Below are positions 1 to 5,525 of a stretch of 6,173 nucleotides of DNA, piece after piece; position 1 is the first letter of the stretch; each line of letters opens with the position of its first letter. Origin of the DNA: Syntrophaceae bacterium (GTDB taxonomy: Bacteria > Desulfobacterota > Syntrophia > Syntrophales > UBA2185); the NCBI GenBank assembly GCA_003508565.1, contig DNUI01000181.1, positions 1-6,173 of the forward strand, given 5' to 3'. The notes below the pieces were generated by a model. That model was not told the DNA's origin, made no database searches, and worked only from the letters and a program-made list of their open reading frames with translations. The position numbers and the translations under genes were made by a program.

Positions 1-61
1 CATAAAACTTTTGGCATAATCTAAACATGATGTATTTGACGCCCGCTTTTTCGATGGCGCG

Positions 62-91
62 AGTGTAAGATACCAGCATTGTATGTGTCAA
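62..91 (-). promoter_or_regulatory. Possible leftward sigma70-type promoter
   Basis: On the minus strand a perfect -35 hexamer TTGACA (86-91) is followed after 18 bases by TACACT (62-67), which matches 4 of 6 positions of the -10 consensus. Transcription would start near position 55 and leave the window. The -10 is mediocre and no clear gene is visible downstream, so this is tentative. Confidence 0.3.
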
Positions 92-198
92 GGACAAATG
101 AGTGATGCGATCTTTTGATCCTCACATGGAACACGACAAGGATGTTCTGTTGACATGAGACTGTGCCGTAATCACTATGTATCATTCCGGTATGCCGA

Positions 199-247
199 AA
201 CCCCGAGCGATGCGTCGGGGGAACGAAGTGAATGCGACCAGGGGGTT
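199..247. repeat. GC-rich hairpin block, candidate intergenic palindromic repeat
   Basis: A perfect 6-bp stem CCCCGA (201-206) / TCGGGG (215-220) encloses an 8-base loop. Alternatively, an outer pair AACCCC (199-204) / GGGGTT (242-247) can form around it. The block lies just beyond the stop of the small CxxC gene. On the minus strand the 6-bp stem is followed by only three T residues, so it is at best a weak intrinsic terminator for that gene. The short alternating motifs (GAGCGATGCG, GAACGAAGTGAA) resemble dispersed intergenic repeats of some bacteria, but only one copy is visible here. Confidence 0.35.
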
Positions 248-262
248 GTGTACGAACACGTT

Positions 263-601
263 CTATGTTTTTGCTTCTGCACCCTTGTCGGCCGGAGTTC
301 TCGTCGCGGAGAAGAAGAGGGCCAGGCAGGTCGGGCATAATACAAACAGCGCGCGTTTCCCGTCGTGAACGTTAATAACACGCTGCGCTATCCAGTTCTT
401 GCTTTGCGCTACCGCGACAACAAGACTAAGCGCGTCCAGACCTTCAACATCTTTCTTCTTTACTTTCTTTTCCGGCCATTCGAAGAGATCGGAAACCCCA
501 CAGACACGGCATGTTAAATGACAGGAAAGAAGTACCACCCCCTCAGAGGTTTTGATACCATCGCCGGATATTATGTCATTAGGTTCTTTATTATCAGCCA
601 C
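263..601 (-). CDS. Small hypothetical protein with two CxxC pairs
   Basis: I do not recognise this 112-residue protein. It has no signal peptide or membrane segment and is probably cytoplasmic. Two cysteine pairs, C31-x2-C34 (CRVC) and C89-x2-C92 (CPTC), stand 54 residues apart, the layout of a zinc-ribbon or similar metal site, with another cysteine at 27. Between them lie a lysine-rich stretch (about 45-50) and a helical-looking segment (about 55-70). The start is GTG at 601, chosen because AAAGGA sits 7 bases upstream (609-614). The stop is TAG. The gene lies about 100 bp behind the radical SAM gene on the same strand, with its own strong promoter at 641-669. Reality as a gene is well supported by promoter, ribosome site and paired cysteines. 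Metal binding is inferred, and no specific function can be assigned. Redox-active CxxC pairs are an alternative reading. Confidence 0.75.
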   Translation of the reverse strand: MADNKEPNDIISGDGIKTSEGVVLLSCHLTCRVCGVSDLFEWPEKKVKKKDVEGLDALSLVVAVAQSKNWIAQRVINVHDGKRALFVLCPTCLALFFSATRTPADKGAEAKT

Positions 602-608
602 TGTAAAA

Positions 609-614
609 TCCTTT
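609..614 (-). promoter_or_regulatory. Ribosome binding site fixing a GTG start
   Basis: AAAGGA on the minus strand lies 7 bases before the GTG at 601. It decides this start for the small CxxC protein, which has no nearby ATG. Confidence 0.7.
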
Positions 615-640
615 CAAAGATTCTCTTCTTGAGGTGGGGA

Positions 641-669
641 AGTATAGAGAAAGTCTGCATGCCTGTCAA
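641..669 (-). promoter_or_regulatory. Near-consensus sigma70 promoter of the small CxxC gene
   Basis: On the minus strand a perfect -35 TTGACA (664-669) is followed by exactly 17 bases and TATACT (641-646), which matches 5 of 6 positions of the -10 consensus. Transcription should start near 634, giving a leader of about 33 bases that includes the ribosome site at 609-614. It lies in the gap after the radical SAM stop, so the small gene can be transcribed independently of ftsH. It is the best promoter match seen in the window. Confidence 0.8.
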
Positions 670-703
670 TTGAAAAGAGGTTATGGCCGCTTCTTGCATG
701 TAT

Positions 704-1756
704 CTACAGGCGACCACCCTGCACATCAAGATTTGTAAGGTTTGCTTTTTTAGCCCATTCAACAGCCTCACGGTACTCGTGCACGGTAAGGTTTCTTGAT
801 AATTCAGGGTACTGATGTGCTTTATACGCAGGCCTGTACTGCGACATGATGTTAAGATACGTATCTTTAGGCAGGTTTTCGCTGATCCATTGAACGACCT
901 TTTTGGTTCCGCTGACGTTATTTGGCATCACAAGGTGGCGGATCATGAGCCCCCGGTACACAATACCGTCGCGTGCGGGTTTCGCAACACCCACCTGACG
1001 ATGCATTTCAAGAAGCGCTGCGTGTGTAATTTCCGGATATGCGACAGCGCCTGATGAGAATTTTGCCGCCATCGCACCGTCAGCGTATTTAAAATCCGGC
1101 AGATAGATATCGATGATGCCATCCAGTTTTTTCAATATCTCCACCCTCTCCCATCCGCAGCAGTTATAAACGATGGGTAATCTCAATCCTCTGCCCGCGG
1201 CATGATCGATGGCGAGGACAATGTGCGGAGAATAGTGTGTTGGCGTCACCACATTGATGTTATGGCACCCGATTCCCTGAAGGTGAAGCATCATTGCGGA
1301 TAACTGCTCGATACTCCTTGATGCTCCCATCCCATCCTGGCTGATCTCCCAGTTGATACAGAAGACGCACCGGAGATTGCAATTGGTGAAGAACACTGTG
1401 CCGGACCCTCCGTTGCCGACGAGGGGCCTCTCCTCTCCATAATGCGGGTGAAATGAGGAAATGACGAGTGTGGACGTTGCCTGACAGAATCCCATATTGC
1501 CCGCAAGTCTGTCGGCGCCGCACTCTCTGGGGCAGAGCCTGCATCTTTGCATTATGCGCCAAAGTTCTTCGCCCCGTGTTTTCAATGCACCGTCTCTGTG
1601 CAATTTCACATACGCAGGTTCAAAAGCCGGATCAATTTTCGCTCGTGTATCGATACTGTTACACCCGGCAAATAAAGAGAGAGGAGTCAGGCAGCATCCC
1701 GATGCTGCCAGGAGAAAGCATGATTGAATAAACTGCCTTCTTGACTGTGCGTTCAC
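704..1756 (-). CDS. Radical SAM protein, PflA/PflX-like (COG1313 type), with Tat-like N-terminus
   Basis: This 350-residue protein carries the radical SAM signature C126-x3-C130-x2-C133, which binds the 4Fe-4S cluster that cleaves S-adenosylmethionine. A preceding cysteine set, C72-x2-C75-x3-C79 and C91, and the C-terminal region with HLVMPNN and SQYRP (about 274-309) are typical of the putative pyruvate-formate-lyase-activating-enzyme family COG1313, whose substrate is unknown. Unusually, residues 5-11 (SRRQFIQ) form a twin-arginine motif, followed by a hydrophobic stretch and a lipobox-like LFAGC ending at C32. The catalytic part starts near residue 60. Start GTG at 1756 overlaps the ftsH stop by four bases (GTGA), with GGAGG 4 bases upstream, so it is probably translationally coupled to ftsH. 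Internal GTG or TTG codons at residues 50 and 52 would remove the signal but lack a ribosome site. Family call is firm; export or membrane anchoring is inferred; target is unknown. Confidence 0.9.
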   Translation of the reverse strand: MNAQSRRQFIQSCFLLAASGCCLTPLSLFAGCNSIDTRAKIDPAFEPAYVKLHRDGALKTRGEELWRIMQRCRLCPRECGADRLAGNMGFCQATSTLVISSFHPHYGEERPLVGNGGSGTVFFTNCNLRCVFCINWEISQDGMGASRSIEQLSAMMLHLQGIGCHNINVVTPTHYSPHIVLAIDHAAGRGLRLPIVYNCCGWERVEILKKLDGIIDIYLPDFKYADGAMAAKFSSGAVAYPEITHAALLEMHRQVGVAKPARDGIVYRGLMIRHLVMPNNVSGTKKVVQWISENLPKDTYLNIMSQYRPAYKAHQYPELSRNLTVHEYREAVEWAKKANLTNLDVQGGRL

Positions 1757-3555
1757 GCGCCCTCCATGAGTGCCTTCAAATCCGCCCCTTCAAGCTTTTC
1801 TCTCTCCAGGAGCAATTGGGCGCCTTTTTCGAGGATGCTTTTCTTCTTTCGGAGAATATCCACTGCCCTATCATACTCCTTGCTGATTACGGCTTTAATT
1901 TCTTCGTCGATTGCTTCTGCCGTGGCATCGCTGTAATCACCACCCTCGCGGAGCCCCGCATCAAGAAACGGAGATCGTTTCTCATGGGCAAAATACACCT
2001 GCCCCAGCTTGTCGCTCATCCCGTATTCCTTGATCATGCTTCTTGAAATGTCCGTGGCCCTGGCGAGATCATTGTGGGCGCCCGTGGAAATATCTCCGAA
2101 TATGATTTCTTCCGCTGCCCTGCCTCCCAGGAGAGAAGCAATCTTATTAAGGAGCTCCGTCCTTTTCATAAGAAATCGATCCTCCGTAGGAACCTGCATG
2201 GTATACCCCAGGGCGGCAATGCCGCGCGGGATGATGGAGATTTTCTGCACAGGATCCGTGCCAGGCAGGGATAACGCCACAAGAGCATGACCCATCTCGT
2301 GATAGGCTACAATTTGCCTTTCTTCGGCATTGATCAGGCGGTTCTTCTTTTCGAGACCCGCGATAATTCTCTCGACCGCCTCCTCAAATTCGGCCATCCC
2401 AACCTGTGTCTTTCCTCTCCGTACCGCCAGGAGTGCCGCTTCATTGACCAGGTTCGCGAGGTCCGCCCCTACCATACCCGGCGTCATGTTCGCCAGTTTG
2501 CCCACGTCAAGGTCGCCCACTGCTTTTATTTTTTTCAGGTGAACCCTCAGAATCTCCTCCCGTCCTGCTTTGTCGGGGCGGTCCACAAGGACATGGCGGT
2601 CGAACCGGCCGGGCCTGAGAAGGGCGGGATCCAGAATTTCCGGCCTGTTCGTGGCGGCCATGAGAATCACCCCTGCCTTGGGATCGAAACCGTCCATTTC
2701 CACCAGAAGCTGGTTCAGTGTCTGCTCCCGCTCATCATGTCCGCCGACGGCCCCGAATCCACGGGCCTTTCCCAGGGCGTCAAGTTCATCGATAAAGATA
2801 ATACAGGGCGCTTTTTCTTTGGCCTGGACAAAAAGGTCCCGGACACGGGCTGCCCCCAATCCCACAAACATCTCCACAAATTCCGATCCGGAGAGGCTGA
2901 AGAAGGGTACACCGCTTTCTCCCGCGACGGCCTTCGCCAGGAGGGTTTTCCCCGTACCCGGCGGACCCACCAGGAGGATACCCTTGGGAATCCTTCCTCC
3001 CAATTCGCCGAATTTGTTCGGGTTCTTTAAAAATTCAACAACCTCGACGAGTTCCTGCTTTGCTTCATCCACACCGGCGACATCTTTGAAGGTAACGTTC
3101 AATTCATTTTCCATGTATATCTTTGCCTTGTTTTTGCCGAGGGTCATGAAACCGGCCTGCTGAGCGCCCATCTTTTTCATAAAGAAGTACCAGATACCCA
3201 CAAAGAGAAGGAGGGGGAACACCCATGACAAGAGATCGCGAAGGAACGTCGATTCGATTTCTCCTTTGAACGCAATTTTGTACTGGTCAAGAAAAGATGA
3301 TAATTCCGGGTCAACCCGAACGGTTCTAAAGACCTTTGTTTCATCGGGAGCGCCTCCATCCACTTTCATCTTTCCCTGAATCTTATTGGCCGTAACGGCA
3401 ACTTCCACAACCTTTCCCGTCTTCAAAAGTGTTAAAAACTGGCTGTACGGGATCGTCTGCACGGCAAACATGGACGCAATATAGCTTTGGGCTATCAACA
3501 CGATCCAAAAACCGATAAGGACATACCAGAGTGAAAATTTATAATGTTTTTTCAT
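1753..3555 (-). CDS. ftsH: ATP-dependent zinc metalloprotease FtsH
   Basis: FtsH is an inner-membrane AAA+ protease that forms hexamers, pulls membrane or unstable cytosolic proteins through its pore using ATP, and cuts them in a zinc site. In this 600-residue protein there are two membrane segments (about 9-30 and 107-126) flanking a periplasmic domain, then the AAA+ module: Walker A GPPGTGKT (197-204), pore motif FVG (230-232), Walker B IIFIDE (252-257), and the second region of homology with arginines R314 and R317. The protease domain has HEMGH (419-423) and the likely third zinc ligand D496 in GAHNDL. Most FtsH proteins have HEAGH, so the methionine is a variant at a non-ligand position. 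Length is slightly below the usual 610-650, with a short C-terminal tail. ATG at 3555 has AGGAG 7 bases upstream (3563-3567). It heads the leftward unit and is coupled to the radical SAM gene. It may be a second FtsH paralog; that is inference. Confidence 0.97.
   Translation of the reverse strand: MKKHYKFSLWYVLIGFWIVLIAQSYIASMFAVQTIPYSQFLTLLKTGKVVEVAVTANKIQGKMKVDGGAPDETKVFRTVRVDPELSSFLDQYKIAFKGEIESTFLRDLLSWVFPLLLFVGIWYFFMKKMGAQQAGFMTLGKNKAKIYMENELNVTFKDVAGVDEAKQELVEVVEFLKNPNKFGELGGRIPKGILLVGPPGTGKTLLAKAVAGESGVPFFSLSGSEFVEMFVGLGAARVRDLFVQAKEKAPCIIFIDELDALGKARGFGAVGGHDEREQTLNQLLVEMDGFDPKAGVILMAATNRPEILDPALLRPGRFDRHVLVDRPDKAGREEILRVHLKKIKAVGDLDVGKLANMTPGMVGADLANLVNEAALLAVRRGKTQVGMAEFEEAVERIIAGLEKKNRLINAEERQIVAYHEMGHALVALSLPGTDPVQKISIIPRGIAALGYTMQVPTEDRFLMKRTELLNKIASLLGGRAAEEIIFGDISTGAHNDLARATDISRSMIKEYGMSDKLGQVYFAHEKRSPFLDAGLREGGDYSDATAEAIDEEIKAVISKEYDRAVDILRKKKSILEKGAQLLLEREKLEGADLKALMEGA
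1761..1765 (-). promoter_or_regulatory. Ribosome binding site for the coupled GTG start
   Basis: GGAGG on the minus strand lies inside the last codons of ftsH, 4 bases before the GTG at 1756. It supports the long form of the radical SAM protein, including its twin-arginine N-terminus. Confidence 0.75.
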
Positions 3556-3642
3556 GTATCTTCTCCTGGATTGTATATTCCCCTGAAGTCTATGTAGTGG
3601 TCAACGGCACACTAAAAGGCAAGTGTTTCTTATTACATAAGC

Positions 3643-3671
3643 AGTATAAATGTGAATCAGGATTTTTGCCA
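3643..3671 (-). promoter_or_regulatory. Tentative ftsH promoter
   Basis: On the minus strand TATACT (3643-3648) matches 5 of 6 positions of the -10 consensus, but the hexamer 17 bases upstream, TGGCAA (3666-3671), matches only 3 of 6 at -35. A nearby TGTAAT (3632-3637) is an alternative -10 with an equally weak -35. Either would give ftsH a leader of roughly 70-80 bases. The site may need an activator or a different sigma factor. Confidence 0.25.
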
Positions 3672-3685
3672 TCTTTTTTTATGGC
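3668..3685. repeat. Short inverted repeat with T-rich loop
   Basis: GCCAT (3668-3672) and ATGGC (3681-3685) are perfect inverted copies around the 8-base loop CTTTTTTT. The T-run is in the loop, not after the stem, so it is not an intrinsic terminator on the plus strand. It could be a protein site or chance. Confidence 0.3.
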
Positions 3686-3803
3686 GGAATATGCCCGTAC
3701 CAGCCTGCAACACAAGGGTGTCCTCACCTTCCCCTTCGCGCTGCTCAGGGCTTTGGTTCACCGGAGTGACTTTTCCTGCTGCTGAAATGACACAAGACGA
3801 ATT

Positions 3804-3819
3804 TAATCCTGCAGGATTA
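3804..3819. promoter_or_regulatory. Perfect 16-bp palindrome, candidate operator
   Basis: TAATCCTGCAGGATTA equals its own reverse complement over all 16 bases. It ends 15 bases before the -35 box of the rightward promoter. That placement suits a dimeric transcription factor, either an activator of the lipoprotein operon or a shared regulator of both divergent units. No T-run follows, so it is not a terminator. The protein that would bind it is not identifiable from the window. Confidence 0.5.
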
Positions 3820-3823
3820 CAAG

Positions 3824-3835
3824 AGCACCTGTGCT
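3824..3835. promoter_or_regulatory. Short inverted repeat touching the -35 box
   Basis: AGCAC (3824-3828) and GTGCT (3831-3835) are perfect inverted copies separated by two bases. The right arm ends on the first base of the -35 hexamer, so a bound repressor would block RNA polymerase. It is short enough to occur by chance. Confidence 0.3.
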
Positions 3836-3863
3836 TGACGTAAATGAATACAGATGCTAAAAA
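3835..3863 (+). promoter_or_regulatory. Sigma70-like promoter of the lipoprotein-DUF362 unit
   Basis: TTGACG (3835-3840, 5 of 6 matches to the -35 consensus) is followed after 17 bases by TAAAAA (3858-3863, 4 of 6 at -10). Transcription would start near 3870 and give a leader of about 57 bases. The spacing is optimal and the downstream sequence is AT-rich, but the -10 is imperfect, which fits a regulated promoter. Confidence 0.5.
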
Positions 3864-3926
3864 ATAGATGTCTCATAGAGATATATCCGCAACATCAGAG
3901 GTTGCCTTTACCGATGGTACAATGAC

Positions 3927-5504
3927 ATGAAAAATTACAATCGACCACTAAGATGGAAGGCGCGCCTGTCAACATCCTGTAAATCCACGTTGTCCCGTCT
4001 TGCGCATTTCTGTCTTCTGCTCGCCATTTCTGCAGGTCTCCTCAGTTCATGTGCGTCCCGTTATTTCAGCCCTCTCCCCGCCCCCGCCGAAACCCTGAAC
4101 ATAAAAAATCTGGGGGATCTTCCCCACAATGAACTCTGGCAGGGGTTTGTCTTCAATGGCGAGAAGGTGGGCTTTGCACACCTGAAAATTGTACCAATGC
4201 CCGAGCTAAACCAGTATCAGATTCTTTCGGAAGCCTATTTGCGTATCCGCTTTATGGGAATGGATAAACATATCTCCATGAAAAGTGACGACAAGGTCAG
4301 GCCCGATCTTACAATGGTTTCCTTTCATTACGAACAGAAAATGGATGAAAAACCGTTTACGCTTCATGGCGCCACTACTGATAACACATTGACGATCCGT
4401 CAGAAAAGTGGTGACGCGGAAAAGTCTGCGGAGATACCCTTGACCGGCCCGCTCTACCCCACAAGCGGTATCAATCTCTATCCTGTACTCAAGGGCATGA
4501 AAGTGGGATCTCGCTACCGTTACCTTGTGTACGATCCTCAGACCCAGTCCATGGCGGAAGTGAATCAATCGGTCATTGCCTTTGAAGAAAGCAAAAAGCT
4601 TTCCCTTGAGCCCGCCTTCAAGATAGAAACGCACATGCACGGTCACAGTACTTCCAGTTGGATTACCATGAGGGGCGAGACTATTTTTGAGCTTGCGATG
4701 GGAGGGGTTGTAATCACCTACAGGGAAGATGAAAAAAGCGCGAAACGTTTTCTGGCGGAAGCGAGCATGAATAAAAAAGACCTCATCTTCGACTTCGGCC
4801 TTGTCAAGACCGCCACACCCATAACATGTCCGAGAAAGGCAACCTTTCTTGAGGTTTCCGCTGAGGGGCTATCCGGAGAATTGCCGCCGCTGCAGGGGCC
4901 AAATCAGGAAGTCTCGGAAACAATTATCAATGGAACACCAGTGACAACCTTTCGTCTCCGCGGTGCAATGCCGCCGGAAAAAGATGCCGGGGAAGAGCCT
5001 CTCACCATGGGAGATCATCAGCGTTACCTTGCCGCTACGTACCATATTGAAAGCGAGCATCCGGAGATCAAAAAGACAGCGCATGAGGTTGTCCGGGGTG
5101 CTCTCACGTCTTCCGAAAAAGTAACACGCCTGGTGAACTGGATTTCTTCCGAAATTACGCATGAAGCGGTGGACAGCTTTTCGGCTGTAGAGGTACTGCA
5201 TACCCGGGAAGGGGAATGTCAGGCCCATGCGATGCTGTATGCCGCCATGGCAAGGGCGGCAGGAATACCGACGAAATTAGTCGGAGGTCTCATGTACATG
5301 GAAGGAATGGGATTTCTCTACCACAGCTGGGCAGAGAGTTACAGCGGGAGATGGATTGCGGTAGACCCGACCTTCAAACAGGTGGGGGTTGATGCGACAC
5401 ATATCAAATTAATAGAAGGACATGACTGGACATCCCTTCTGCCGATTGCAAAGGTCGTGGGGAAGGTAAAAATAACTACCATACATTATTCCTGTGGTCA
5501 GTAA
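3927..5504 (+). CDS. Lipoprotein with transglutaminase-like cysteine domain
   Basis: This 525-residue protein has a positively charged start, a hydrophobic segment (about 25-39) and a lipobox LSSC with the lipidated cysteine at C42, so it should be an envelope lipoprotein. The middle (about 50-370) is not recognised and looks beta-rich. The C-terminal part (about 390-510) is a transglutaminase-like domain: the triad is visible as C431 in GECQAHA, H466 in YHSWAE and D480 in VDPTF, and all three are intact. Bacterial members of this fold act as proteases, amidases or crosslinking enzymes; the substrate cannot be told here. The ATG at 3927 has no strong ribosome site (AGAGG at 3897-3901 is too far, GATGG at 3913-3917 is weak), but no better start precedes the signal. 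A TTG at residue 22 would still leave a signal peptide. It leads a rightward unit, with the DUF362 gene 21 bp downstream. Confidence 0.9.
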   Translation: MKNYNRPLRWKARLSTSCKSTLSRLAHFCLLLAISAGLLSSCASRYFSPLPAPAETLNIKNLGDLPHNELWQGFVFNGEKVGFAHLKIVPMPELNQYQILSEAYLRIRFMGMDKHISMKSDDKVRPDLTMVSFHYEQKMDEKPFTLHGATTDNTLTIRQKSGDAEKSAEIPLTGPLYPTSGINLYPVLKGMKVGSRYRYLVYDPQTQSMAEVNQSVIAFEESKKLSLEPAFKIETHMHGHSTSSWITMRGETIFELAMGGVVITYREDEKSAKRFLAEASMNKKDLIFDFGLVKTATPITCPRKATFLEVSAEGLSGELPPLQGPNQEVSETIINGTPVTTFRLRGAMPPEKDAGEEPLTMGDHQRYLAATYHIESEHPEIKKTAHEVVRGALTSSEKVTRLVNWISSEITHEAVDSFSAVEVLHTREGECQAHAMLYAAMARAAGIPTKLVGGLMYMEGMGFLYHSWAESYSGRWIAVDPTFKQVGVDATHIKLIEGHDWTSLLPIAKVVGKVKITTIHYSCGQ

Positions 5505-5525
5505 CATCATGGGAAAGGAGTCTCC

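Larger units (their letters stand above)
1..262. other. Left-edge region without a convincing gene
   Basis: No reading frame here has both a plausible start with a ribosome site and protein-like composition. The region carries a GC-rich hairpin block around 199-247 and a possible leftward promoter at 62-91, both listed separately. A short minus-strand frame open from an ATG at 79 to the left edge reads fairly protein-like (it includes AIEKAGVKYIMF), so the start or a remnant of a leftward gene cannot be excluded. That ATG has no Shine-Dalgarno site, and the promoter-like site lies across it. Confidence 0.5.
3556..3926. other. Divergent intergenic control region
   Basis: This 371-bp gap separates the divergent ftsH and transglutaminase-like lipoprotein genes. 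From left to right it holds the ftsH ribosome site (3563-3567), weak leftward promoter-like hexamers (3632-3671), a hairpin with a T-rich loop (3668-3685), a 16-bp perfect palindrome (3804-3819), a short inverted repeat (3824-3835) and a rightward promoter (3835-3863). Short plus-strand frames here (for example 3531-3785) overlap the ftsH start and do not look protein-coding. No RNA gene was recognised. Confidence 0.7.

Noticed and set aside
150..185. Rightward TTGACA at 150-155 as a promoter
   Set aside because: The -10 at normal spacing (CACTAT) matches only 3 of 6; the better TATCAT at 180-185 is 24 bases away, too far.
201..220. Intrinsic terminator after the CxxC gene
   Set aside because: The stem is only 6 bp with an 8-base loop, and only three T residues follow on the minus strand.
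21..338. 105-codon minus-strand frame at the left side
   Set aside because: It overlaps the end of the better supported CxxC gene in another frame, has no ribosome site, and its composition is rich in arginine and histidine as in a shadow frame.
155..381. Three short frames (155-340, 175-381, 177-368)
   Set aside because: They overlap each other and the CxxC gene, and read through the GC-rich hairpin block with low-complexity arginine and serine.
2287..3163. Long plus-strand frames opposite ftsH (2287-3030 and 2570-3163)
   Set aside because: They are antisense to a clearly conserved FtsH AAA+ domain; their openness follows from its codon use.
3689..3716. Heat-shock (sigma32-like) promoter for ftsH on the minus strand
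   Set aside because: CTTGTG and GGGCATAT resemble the -35 and -10 only partly; the run of C before CAT is missing, so the match is within chance.
3531..3843. Plus-strand frames of 84 and 63 codons in the divergent region
   Set aside because: One starts inside ftsH over its ribosome site, neither has a ribosome site, and neither resembles a known protein.
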